From contig CALNHX010002282.1 in NCBI GenBank assembly GCA_940337035.1, positions 1-64,000 on the forward strand: DNA of 64,000 bases, written 5' to 3'. The position numbers and the translations under genes were made by a program. Shown here one piece after another: positions 34,800 to 44,785 of the stretch (its first letter is position 1; each line of letters opens with the position of its first letter). Source of the stretch: Agriotes lineatus (Eukaryota; Arthropoda; Insecta; Coleoptera; Elateridae). The notes under the pieces are model-generated. The model was not told the DNA's origin and ran no database searches. It saw only the letters and a list, made by a program, of their open reading frames with translations.

Positions 34800-35044
34800 A
34801 TCTCAATGTTTGAATTTATGGCTACCAAGATCACCTGATCTTAACCCAACGGATTACAGGCTGCGGAGTTATTTAAAACAATTGATGTTTAGAACACGGC
34901 CAACCAATCTGCCAGAATTAAAAGACGAAGTTAGGGGGCGAAAGGGTGAAATTCAACCAGAAATGTTACAAGATATAAAATTTGGATGAAAGATTGGTAA
35001 TTTTACACCAACAAAATGGAGGTCATATTCAACATTTGCAGTAA
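34800..35044 (+). pseudogene. Mariner/Tc1-like transposase C-terminal fragment
   Basis: LWLPRSPDLNPTDYRLRSYL followed by LPELKDEV and IQPEMLQ corresponds to the end of the DDE_3 core (third catalytic residue region). After one frameshift (about 34985) the tail reads RLVILHQQNGGHIQHLQ and stops at 35044. The N-terminal HTH and the first two catalytic residues are absent. Confidence 0.7.
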
Positions 35045-35085
35045 TCAGGTTTGCCCATACAAAATTCCATTATTCAAGCAATTAA

Positions 35086-35222
35086 GGGCCGGTTCTACAA
35101 TGCAAGTATATACCTAGAATTAGCTATCCGAGTTATAATTGGCATAGTTTCCATTGTTACAACAATCGTTTCTAAGGTATTTATTCCCCAGATAACTTTA
35201 TCCTTGGATTGTAGAACCGGCC
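35086..35222. mobile_element. 137-bp PIF/Harbinger-type MITE
   Basis: Inverted termini GGGCCGGTTCTACAAT (about 21 bp, one mismatch) are flanked by TAA at 35083-35085 and 35223-35225. A 3-bp TWA duplication with GGGCC-type ends fits PIF/Harbinger. Confidence 0.8.
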
Positions 35223-35280
35223 CTAAATGTCATTTATTTCTTATCCATATATATAATAGGCTTGTCTAGGATGCTGTTTT

Positions 35281-35775
35281 GTGTGTCCGGGACGCTGTTT
35301 CAGCAGCCAAACCGTAAGAGATAGAGAAAAAAGTTATGAAAGTTATATGTTTGGAATGGTCATGTCCGGTCAGGAACCGAATTTCAGTCACGTGACACTT
35401 CCGGTTTTCGAGAAATCACGTGATTTTCGTCAGTCCGGGACGCTGGTCCGTCCGGGACGCTGTTTTGTCTGTCCGGGACGCTGTTTCAGCAGCCAAACCG
35501 TAAGAGATAGAGAAAAAAGTTATTAAAGTTATATGTTTGGAATGGTCATGTCAGGTCAGGAACCGAATTTCAGTCACGTGACACTTCCGGTTTTCGAGAA
35601 ATCACGTGATTTCCGTCCGTCCGGGACGCTGTTTCAGCAGCCAAACCGTAAGAGATAGAGAAAAAAGTTATGGAAGTTATTTGTTTGGAATGGTCATGTC
35701 AGGTCAGAAACCGAAGTTCAATCACGTGACAATTCCGGTTTTCGAGAATCACGTGATTTCTCGAAAACGCGTTCT
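35281..35775. repeat. Minisatellite, three copies of a 148-186-bp unit
   Basis: CAGCAGCCAAACCGTAAGAG recurs at 35301, 35487 and 35635. Each unit carries GTCCGGGACGCTG, a GGTCAGGAACCG-like stretch and two CACGTGA palindromic sites. The first unit has an extra 38 bp made of additional GTCCGGGACGCTG words. Open frames through it are repeat artefacts. Confidence 0.9.
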
Positions 35776-35921
35776 ATTTGAAAAACGGTCTTTTTTGTTT
35801 TATTAAATGAGACATTTGTCTCGCTGGTTGCTAGTTATTAGCTTAATTTATTAAAAATATATAATAAGCTGAAATATATCCCTTACTTTATGATAACCTT
35901 GTATTTAGAGAGCTTATTAGT

Positions 35922-36864
35922 AGGGATGCACCGATACCGATACTCGGTATCGGCATATCGGCCATATCGGCCGAATTAGGGATATATCGGTATCGGTCAT
36001 ATCGGCCTTCCTTTTAGCCGATATATCGGCAAAAGTGAGTTTCCTTTCAATTTTTAATATTTTAATATTTATTATAAGAAATGAACAATATAATGTAAAT
36101 AATCAACGTGGAGTATAAAATATAACTACTATCTAATATTGAAAATTCATTTTTTGTAAATTATTATGTAAAAATATTAGGCTTTCCTTCAAGTGTGTTG
36201 CACCATGCAGCGAAATATCTTCCAGCTTCTGGAATGCACTGCATCAGCAAAAAAGAAAAAGTAAAGGTTCAGGGTCATTTAAATTCCCCCAGCTGGGGGC
36301 CCCTTGCGTCCCTCTTCAGCCACTAACGAGAATTTCAGAATGGGTGGAGAATGCAAGAGAGGCCAGGAAAGGTGGAGAAGTACTGCCCCGACATTCGCTT
36401 CAGAGAAGGTACTTTGTTGACTCAGGAAAGCCACCTAAAAACCTGAATCAAAGAAGACGGCCAAGGGAATCGAACCCACGACCTCCCGAATGTTAAGCAG
36501 ACGCGGTAACCACTAGTACACAGAGCTCGGTCCATCAGCAAAAACATTCGATCAGGCGATGCCATTTCAAGGTCTTGCATCATCAGAAATTGTTAACAAT
36601 ACTAACTAATAGGTCAAGAAAAAAAAATGTGTTAAATTGCGTCATTAAAACGAAATGACAAGAAGACACCTCCATAAGCAAACCTAAGCTAGGGTTCGTA
36701 TTTAGGGGGATTACCCCGCCCGAATCTAGCAAGCAGCGGCGCACACGTGCTTGCATGTAGTGAAAAAGTAGTGGAGAGAGCAATGAGAATATATCGGCCT
36801 CGATTATATCGGTATCGGCCGATATATCGGTATCGGCCAAAAAACCCGTATCGGTGCATCCCTA
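35922..36864. mobile_element. 943-bp hAT-type non-autonomous element with nested SINE
   Basis: Inverted ends TAGGGATGCACCGATAC lie at 35922 and 36864, with a perfect 8-bp duplication CTTATTAG (35914-35921, 36865-36872). Subterminal arrays of ATCGGTATCGGCC words lie inside both ends. An 8-bp TSD with TA-starting TIR fits hAT. A SINE (36254-36532) is inserted in it. Confidence 0.93.
36254..36532 (-). mobile_element. tRNA-derived SINE
   Basis: On the minus strand a tRNA-like head carries an A-box-like TAGTGGTTACCGCGTC and a perfect B box GGTTCGATTCC (about 36467-36477), followed by a non-tRNA body. A perfect 12-bp duplication CATCAGCAAAAA flanks it (36242-36253 and 36533-36544). The head does not form a full tRNA acceptor stem, so it is a SINE, not a tRNA gene. 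Confidence 0.88.
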
Positions 36865-37681
36865 CTTATTAGACACTCTACGTTAAGAGGTAAAAATCAT
36901 TTGCAAAGAAAAAAATATGCATGCATAAATATATGCGGCATCGAATCAATAAGTAATCTCGCTCAGCAATAATTATGCAATAGTTAAAAAACCAAATTAA
37001 ATACCACCTTAATATCTGTAGTGTACTGAATATTACAATTTTTCGAGCTCACAAATGATTTTGCAAAAAGCACGAGTCATTAACAGGAAAAAATGATCTG
37101 GAAATACTGTATGTGAGATATTCAGTAAGAATATCGCCCTACATATTATTTCATCAAGAAACAAAAATTCTGTAACATTCATGTGACACAAATTGCACTA
37201 GCATAAAATAATGACTATAAGTAGTCAAAGTTAAGTCGACTATTGTTGTGGCGGTATTACGATCACAAGCGCAATGCACACAAGTGGCGATACTACCGCA
37301 AAAGTAAACTACGTAACTTTGACTAAGAATGGTATTCGAAAGACTATTGAATGCACAAAACCAATTTTTCAGATTATCAAATCTAGTAATAAACTACGTA
37401 ATTACTATAGTAACAAAAAATGACAATTGATTTTTATCTAATAAAAATATCATTTGTTTAAAAGAGGAAGATATATCAGCTACTTTTTTGTTTTTATTGG
37501 TCAAGAAATATCAAACTCTGGATTTTCATAGGTCAATTTTTGACAGATGACAGATGAATTGAATAGTCAACTGAAATCAATTATATCCATAGAAACTAAG
37601 ATAAATGGTTCGATGCTATTGTTTGATTAAATATGTACAGTGATATTCTAAGCAATTAACTAGTTATTTCAAGAATCACAG
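36865..37681. other. No gene recognised
   Basis: AT-rich sequence. TAGTCAAAGTT (37217) and its complement AACTTTGACTA (37315) bound a roughly 110-bp segment that may be a small foldback. Nothing coding is supported. Confidence 0.4.
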
Positions 37682-38403
37682 TTAACCTGTTCGCGACGGG
37701 CTAAGGAATCGCTTAGAAAGCAGCCTAGCCGGCATCGGGAGAAAACTTCAAAAACACACCTTTTTACATTTTCGGTCATCTTGGTTATTTTTTACTGTCA
37801 CATACGTCAACAATAAGTTTAAAAAATATTTAAATAGAAAAATGTGTTATAATTAAAAAAACTAAATTCGACATTCCATATAAATATTAAATATTATTCA
37901 ATAACGTAAACAAAATAGATAACTAAATAGCAATGTATTAGTACATAAAAACTTGAAGGTTTTGTTAAATTTTTTCAACATATTCTAATTTTTGAAGCAG
38001 GGAACTGCATAAAGGGCTACATCACATTCTTTGCAGCAAATGGTGGTATCTATCACGTGTAACAATCACAGCCAAAACCACAACACATACTAAAAGAGCT
38101 GGAGCGATTACGCAGACGACCACATTTTACAAATGCACACAACTAAGTAAGGTACTGGTACAGCAGTCGGCAGTCAGTTATGACAAAATAGTAATATGAC
38201 GTACTAGTACGTCAAAAAACACTGAAGTTAGCAACATCGAAAACGTATGTGTATATTAGTAGGTCACCAAAAAGGCTCTTTTCAAAATATTGGGTACGTC
38301 ACAAGGCTAGGTCAAGTATAACAAATAAAATAAGTACGTCATTTGGCTGGTGGTGTTCATTTCAGAAAACATACATGTACGTCCATTGTCATGAAAAGGT
38401 TAA
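37682..38403. mobile_element. Possible piggyBac-like MITE (TTAA)
   Basis: TTAA at 37682-37685 and 38400-38403 flanks imperfect inverted ends (CCTGTTCGCGACGGG versus CCTTTTCATGACAATGG). The interior has repeated GTACGTCA words. Mismatched TIRs make this tentative. Confidence 0.4.
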
Positions 38404-38460
38404 ATGGTTTTGAAACATTAGAAAATCCTAAATTAACATAAAAGTTAGTGGTAATTTTGT

Positions 38461-39078
38461 AGTATACATCGCCCACTTCGAACTACCGTTCCTAGAGCCA
38501 GTAATATAAGAAGGAGAGATAAATTAACCCTCTTGTTACAGTGTACACACATTTGTTACATTACACATGAATGTTTGTACTAAGCACACACAAATCTTAA
38601 ATGCAGTAAACCTAAATTCGTACTTTCGTACCAAGAAGACTGTACTAAGGAGAAATAACTGGTGTGTCAAAGTGGACCGCTAAAAGTTGACTAATATGGC
38701 GGTCGTCGTGTAGTTCTATCCATTCACAAAACTCGTGAACTGTCAATGTCAAATATTTGCTGAGTGTACCTGGAAATCGAGTGATTTGTATTGTGATTTA
38801 GACCATATTTTAACAATTAATTACACACTTGAAATACACTCCATTTGATTAACAACCGTAAACTGACTTTAATCACGATTATGACCGAAGATAGTACGTG
38901 CTGTCAAGAGCGCCGCGACGGCTATCCCCGGCATTAGGGTAACTTTTATGCACAGCCATCATAGTAAGTTACGTCTCCTTAGTACAGTCTTCTTGCTTTG
39001 TAAAAAATATTGTTGTCAAATTTCAATCCCACCTGTATTACTGGCTCTAGAAACAGTAGCTCAAAGTGGGCGACGTAC
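38461..39078. repeat. Nested inverted-repeat elements
   Basis: Outer arms of about 44 bp include GCCCACTT and CTAGAGCCAGTAATA words at 38470-38508, with complements at 39038-39075. Inner arms AAGAAGACTGTACTAAGGAG lie at 38634-38653, with the complement near 38975-38995. One small TIR element appears to be inserted within another. Confidence 0.7.
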
Positions 39079-39194
39079 CACGTACAGTACAAAATAATCA
39101 AGGTAGTGCACATTTCTGATAAATATTTGAGTGAGTGAAATGATATATGACCGTTAACGATTATATCTCATATTCACGTGACAAAGAAGCTTAC

Positions 39195-39282
39195 CTGAAG
39201 CCAATGATGTAGATCTGCGGAAGTAGACAAGTTATCTTGTCGTTATTGTGTCCGATGCTGCACTGGCAGTTTTGCTGTGGTT
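39195..39282 (-). CDS. Internal exon of a host gene, sulfotransferase-like
   Basis: An 88-bp minus-strand segment is bounded by a strong acceptor (TCTCTTTTTTCAG, AG at 39283-39284) and a consensus donor (AG/GTAAGC at 39195/39194). One phase is open through both sites and reads PQQNCQCSIGHNNDKI then TCLLPQIYIIGF. The ending resembles the segment just before the 5'-phosphosulfate-binding loop of carbohydrate sulfotransferases (pattern LPQ-hydrophobic-IIG). That family call is a weak inference from one exon. Splice quality, codon phase and absence of repeat features make it the best candidate for host coding DNA outside the zinc-finger gene. No matching neighbouring exon was found, implying long introns. 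Confidence 0.45.
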
Positions 39283-40302
39283 CTGAAAAAAGAGAATATT
39301 CATGTTGCAAATGCTTTTCTGTTGCTTATTGAAATACCTATAAACATTTACAAATATTATACCAATACTTACACACACCTAACACAGCCAAAAAAAAATA
39401 TATCATCTGTTGATATTTAGACGTAGTGGGCTCGAAAACTGACCGCAATCTAGCAGATGCACGTAGTGCACCCAATTAGTAATTTTCTGACAAACTAATT
39501 ACGCTAGTAAACGCACAGACATTTTAGGTTACGTTCCAGATATAGGTAAATACAGCAGGTACCTACGTTATGAAAATATTTACTCAAACGTCTGTACCGA
39601 CATCACCTGACTAATGATTGCTAAATGATAAAAATGTCACTGTTGAATATTCGGAAATGCCTAATATCAACAATTGTATTAAAACACAGACGGTAACAAA
39701 TACGTTGCAAATGCACAAGCACAACGCATAAAGTAATTGATTGCAGTGTCGCCAACTCTTGATTTTTTCCCGTAATAAAATTTTCATAAAATAGTAATAG
39801 ATTTGGCAGTTTGGGTAATAGACTACTAATAATTTAAATTCTACTCAAATCCGTCAAAATCATCAGGGTTTTATGTTATCGTTAACTTTTGAACTCGGTC
39901 TTTAATCTCTGTAGACTCACTACGGAAAATTATATAGCCCATTTTTTTAAATAGAAATTCAAATAGCGAAATTCCAAGGCAACAAGCATTATCACTAGAC
40001 TGATTTGTGTTGGTATCATATATATAATACACATAATTATATTGCTAGTAGGGCCTCGGAACGTCGGAAAACATTACGGCGCCGACATAGTTTCACTTAG
40101 AGTATAACGCGTCTCGTGCGCATGCGTGAGAATTCGAACTCCGCCTTTAGAAGCGAATTTTAAACTTGACCACTTCCCCATTGGGCGGACGACGCCGCCG
40201 CGCTTGCGCACAGCTCACCATATACATTGAAGAGTTGGTTGTCTGTCTCACTTCCTTGGTGAGTTTCCCACTCATAGCCGCTAGCAATATAGTAAGTATT
40301 AG
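39283..40302. other. Non-coding; includes a GC-rich CpG-containing block
   Basis: No coding segment is recognised. At 40047-40280 a GC-richer block with many CG dinucleotides is bounded by imperfect inverted words ATATTGCTAG (about 40036-40046) and CTAGCAATAT (about 40281-40290). It could be a small element or a promoter-like block. I cannot choose between them. Confidence 0.4.
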
Positions 40303-40425
40303 ATATATGGTTGGTATATTATTTTTGCAGTGAGGTTAGGTTGACATTTAATTATCTTAAATTTTAGTTGCGCCTATTATAAACATGAAATCTGATTTTA
40401 TAAATTAGTTTTAACTAGATAGGTA

Positions 40426-40803
40426 AGAAGCTGCGTGGCGCAGATGGGTAAGCGCCAGGCTTGCATTAAGCAAGTCCTCGGTTCGAATCCCGCTGAGGTC
40501 GGAATTTTTCCGTATCCTTGGCGATTAGAATCGGGCTCAGTGAGACCATTCACAGTTGGGCACCAAATTAACTGTGCTCTACTCAGAACCACAGACCTAA
40601 GAGATAGAGTAACAAGGTCAACACATCACCAAGACACACAACTCACACAATGGTTGCTGCGCAAGCACCAAAGGCGCGCTCCAACTCTGTATCCCAAATC
40701 CGGGGCAAGTTGAGCATTGTACCGCCAGATGCCAGCGCATAAAGCACCAGCCTCACACCTCAAGGTAAATGAGGTTACAGATTATACAAACATACATACA
40801 TGC
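40426..40803 (+). mobile_element. tRNA-derived SINE
   Basis: The tRNA-like head has an A-box-like TGGCGCAGATGGGTAAGCG and a perfect B box GGTTCGAATCC (about 40484). A roughly 300-bp body and a 3' (CATA) run follow. The 13-bp duplication AACTAGATAGGTA starts at 40413; the right copy starts at 40804 and is itself split by the hAT element at 40815-41172. The acceptor stem does not pair, so it is not a functional tRNA gene. Confidence 0.88.
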
Positions 40804-40814
40804 AACTAGATAGG

Positions 40815-41172
40815 CAGGGCCGTAGCTACCACCGGGGCAACCGGGGCAGCGCCCCGGGGCCCCCGAACATAGGGGCCCCCGAATACGGAGGAAGTTTTTT
40901 TTACGAAATTGTCTTTAAAAAGTTTAGAACTAAACTTAGCCTGTTTAAACGTTAAATACAGTTTTATATTAAACTCAATGTGAAGTAAATATGTGTTTTG
41001 TCTGTTTTAAATACCCATTCTTCTATCTTAACAGAAAAAAAAACACCAAATAGTAACCCTATTAAAAAAGTCTTACTAAATGAAAGTGATGTAGAGGTAA
41101 AGGGGAAGATAACAGGGGGGCCCCATAATTATTGGTTGCCCCAGGGCCCCCAAGCCTTTAGCTACGGCCCTG
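40815..41172. mobile_element. 358-bp hAT-type MITE
   Basis: Inverted ends CAGGGCCGTAGCT lie at 40815 and 41172, with a perfect 8-bp duplication TAGATAGG (40807-40814, 41173-41180). Runs of GGGGCCCCC lie inside both ends. It inserted precisely into the right target duplication of the SINE. Confidence 0.93.
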
Positions 41173-41764
41173 TAGATAGGTATTGAACTGAGGACAATTT
41201 CAGTTTATAACAAACAGTACTACAATTTAAAATAATTAAGATGTTAACCACTCAACATGAAACCTAACCTCACTACAAAAATAATAACCAGAAACGTATG
41301 TACTAACAGAATTTTATCCAGTGACAATGCTTCCCCTAGATTGCATTCTATATGAAAAAAAAAATGACCATATAATAGCGATGACTATTTATGTACTTTA
41401 CACAAGAGCCGATATATTTTTTAAAAGTTTACTAGCCTACGATTACCCCATGCCGAGAAAAGTTTAATAAATTTTAGAAGTACAAGATAATAGTGTTAAA
41501 TTGGTCCTTTATTATAAAAAATAACATAAATTGATATAATCAGTTAATGTGTAACTAAAAACTATTACTTACAGATTTTGTTCCAACATAAAAAAGAAAT
41601 TTAATAGAAACGTAATAGAATAGTAATAGAAATTGCAAAACGTATAAATTTTGCTTTAATAGCGTAATAGATGCGAGTAAAAAGTAATAAATCTGTTACT
41701 ATGGTAATAGGGTTGGCAACTCTGATTGATTGTCTTATTGATCTACTCGAGCCTCGGGGTCGCG

Positions 41765-41975
41765 CAGGGTTGCCAAACTCTAGTCAGACGCATAGGAAGA
41801 AAACACCGGAGTGGAAGTTTTTATAGATTTATTTTAATCATATTACATGAAAATTACAAAGTAATTGGAGCATAATAATGCATCTATCCGGTTTTCCTAG
41901 TTTTCTAAACCGGACAGAAACTTTAAAAACCTAAAACCAAACTATTTGGTCAAAAATCAGACATCTGGCAACCCT
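41765..41975. mobile_element. Short TIR element
   Basis: AGGGTTGCCA at the left and TGGCAACCCT at the right bound about 210 bp, and GTCAGAC/GTCTGA words extend the pairing. No clean target duplication was seen, so the superfamily is unassigned. Confidence 0.5.
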
Positions 41976-42022
41976 AGGTCGGACACAAAGGACCTACTCA
42001 TTTCTCTCTACAAAGCCAAAAA

Positions 42023-43440
42023 AGCAGCGGTTAAAAATTACACCGTGCCGACCAATTATAAAAAGAAGGTGGAGTTAAGTGATGGCGCCGAATTCAAAAA
42101 AAGATAATATACGTAAAAGAGTACACATACTAGTACATTTAAATTATGTTCCGTTTTAAAGAAAAAATCGAGACATTTTAAAAACGCTCGTAAAGCTTAT
42201 ACAGCAAAAATATAAACTATATAAAAGTTATGCATTTATTAATTTATTTAATATAAAAGCATATATAAAAAATTATTGAAGTACTTAGTGCTTTACGTTA
42301 TCACTTCTATACATACCACAATTTGTTAATTCATTGATTACCAATTTTATCAACGTAAGCATTCACGTGCTTACTGTATGTTAATTCATTAATGCTCATA
42401 AATAAATAAAAAATGAGAATACATTTCAGTTTCTAAGGGGAATCTTCTAATTATTTAGAATTTTATGAAGTCATTTTATGTGTTTAAGTTTTTATGATTA
42501 TCACAAATGTGAATTTATTTAACAATAAGTAGTGGGTGTTCAACTTGTCAGAATTCAGTGTAAAAAATCAACTTATTTTAGTGTACATTTTTTTTATTTG
42601 TAGTTTATGGGAAGGCAAGCTATCATTTGACTGACATTTTTGATTTTACCGTGCAATCATACTAACTTATATTTTATTGTAACCACTAACAATTAAATGT
42701 GTATATTTACCCAATTTTAACCTTTTGTTATCAATTTTAAAATATTGAAATATGAAATAATAATATAAAAGCTGAACAGTGTCAATCATACTAAGAAAAA
42801 AGAGATAAAATTTAGGAAACTTCAAATGTTAACAGTAAGACATTTGTAGAATAATTTAGATAAGCACTGCACTGAAAATGTTTACAAAATTTATGAGGAC
42901 AACACTGGAAGCTAGGCAACCCAAAAGACGTCTAAGCACGGTAATACTCGTATTGTATTACAACCAAAAATTGGAAATTATTTAAAATCAAGTTAGTACA
43001 TCATAGGAAGTGTAAATCATCTCTAAGATGGTTTCATATAATCAATATATAATTTAAGTCAAGCAGCTTTCAAGTAATGACGGTTGATCTATAAATTGAA
43101 GATGTTAACTGTTTTGTTAAGGCATTGTAACATTTTTCATGATTTAAGTACCTATGTGCTAGTTGTTTAACCTCAGTTTTTAAAACCGTATACTAGCATA
43201 GAAAATGTTGAAACACGTATATGTCTTCCAAAGCTCCCAAATGGATATGTCAAATTTGAAGGTTATTTACAAAGTGTCACTGAATGACAATCAAGCAGTC
43301 CGGCCTGATTTTAAATAGCTTTCTAATTTCTAGTTGGAATACTCTGTTTATAAGCAATCTATCTTTTGAATTCGGCGCCATCACTAAACCCCACCTCCTT
43401 TCTATAATTGGTCGGCACGGTGTACTTATTAACGGCTGCT
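42023..43440. mobile_element. Non-autonomous long-TIR element, MULE-like
   Basis: TIRs of about 80 bp (starting AGCAGCSGTTAA and containing CACCGTGCCGACCAATTATA) lie at 42023-42107 and 43358-43440. A 9-bp duplication AGCCAAAAA flanks them (42014-42022, 43441-43449). The AT-rich interior of about 1.25 kb has no credible ORF. Long TIRs with a 9-bp TSD are the Mutator-like pattern. Its TIR differs from that of the MULE at 49683-59358. Confidence 0.8.
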
Positions 43441-43515
43441 AGCCAAAAAACCGGTGAGTCAGATCACTCCCATTAGAATTACACACGTGTCAAATTTACA
43501 CATTAGAAATGTATA

Positions 43516-44785
43516 CAGGGTGTTAATAGTAGTCCACGTAATAAATGTATCTACACAGAGGTGTCATCGAACTGAACAACTTTTTCATTTGTAATTTTTT
43601 TCGAAAACACCCCCTTAACTGAGTTGCTCATGGAATAATATTCAAGTTTAATGGCACAAGAAATATAAATCAACAAAAATTTACAGAAGTTGCAATTTAC
43701 CAACCTTCGTTAATGCATTGAAAATATATTTAATTCTTGTTGATTCTTGTCAATGACGTTATTGACGTTTCAATTCAAAAATGCAATCTTGTAAGGAAAC
43801 CTACTAAATTTAACAAACAGAAAAATAAAATTATAACGGAGAGCATTTAGAACTAAACTAACATAATAAAATTAGCATAACGTTTGTGTTAATGGAGACA
43901 CTACTAAATTAAATTTCAGGTTCTTGTTAGGCATTCATGACCTCACTTCAGTCTGTAAACAAATTAAAAGTTGGGAAATGTAAAAAAAAATTACAGTTTA
44001 TACACATTTACAAGAGGTGCTGAAAATGCCTTCCTTCTTCTTACAAGCATAGCATCACACGTCGTTTAATGTTTTCGAAGATACTTTACAACAAGTCTGG
44101 TGTTATTGCATTACTACATGCCTCGGTGATTCTTTCTTTTAGTTCTAAAATTGTATGAACATATGTTTTAAATACCTACTTACTGAATTTTTTAGAAGTG
44201 GAAATAAAAAGAAATTCAAAAGGGTGAGATCACAAGATCTGGGTGGCCAAAGATCTTTTAAAATTAATTGGTCATCAAAGAACTGCTGTAGATATTCCAA
44301 CGTGGTTCCAGCTGCATGAGGTGTTGCGTTATCTGGTTGGAAGTATCCTTGTTGAATTGCATCGTCATGGAGCTGATTCACAAATTCTTCAAGAATGTTA
44401 TTTTGCTATGTTTCGGCATTTATTGTATCCTCAAAGAATATTGGTCCGATAATTCTCTGGCGAGAGCACGCTACCCAAACGCCTATTTTAGGGCAATGCA
44501 AAGAAGCTTTACGAAAGAAATGTGGATTATCAGCGCTCCATAAGCGCATTACTTGTGAATTAATGTAGCCATTTAAGTAAAACCAAAACTCATCAGAAAA
44601 AAGTTAAATCCAAAACATCATTATTTAAATGTTGCAAAAACAAGTTACAGTATAAAATTCACTTATTGTAATTTAGAGATAAAAGCTCGTGATACATTTG
44701 TAGTCTGTATGGATGCAAATTTAAATCTTTTTTAGAATTGTACGACAAGTACCATAACTCAAATTCACTTCTTGAGCAAGCCTTG
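43516..44785 (-). pseudogene. Mariner/Tc1-like element, C-terminal part of transposase
   Basis: Minus-strand reading from 44785: LAQEVNLSYGTCRTILKKDL (second half of the HTH) and LHPYRLQMYHEL, then DEFWFYLNGYINSQ (first Asp), IIGPIFFEDTIN, YFQPDNATPHAAGTT (second Asp) and LWPPRSCDLTLLNFFLF (third catalytic region). Decay follows to about 44030. Stops and small indels throughout show it is dead. A candidate terminus CAGGGTGTTAATAG preceded by TA is at 43516. The N-terminal half of the HTH lies 17 kb away at 61871-61955, displaced by the LOA LINE. Confidence 0.85.

Larger units (their letters stand above)
40303..41312. repeat. Inverted repeat whose centre holds a SINE and a hAT element
   Basis: About 80 bp at 40310-40395 (TTGCAGTGAGGTTAGGTT and following) pairs with 41215-41310. 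After removing the SINE (40426-40803) and the hAT element (40815-41172), the arms are separated by only a short loop. The original structure was therefore a compact foldback. Confidence 0.7.

Noticed and set aside
35281..35806. Repeated small proteins containing CFSSQTVRDREKSY
   Set aside because: These frames are translations of the 148-186-bp minisatellite and have no independent support.
36460..36532. tRNA gene on the minus strand
   Set aside because: Same reasoning: perfect B box but no proper cloverleaf, followed by a SINE body and flanked by a 12-bp duplication.
40047..40280. CpG-island promoter of a host gene
   Set aside because: The CG-rich block is short and bounded by inverted words, and no exon or start site could be tied to it, so it is left as unassigned.
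40484..40500. tRNA gene on the plus strand
   Set aside because: A- and B-box are present but the acceptor stem does not pair, and a 300-bp body with a 3' repeat and flanking target duplications shows it is a SINE.
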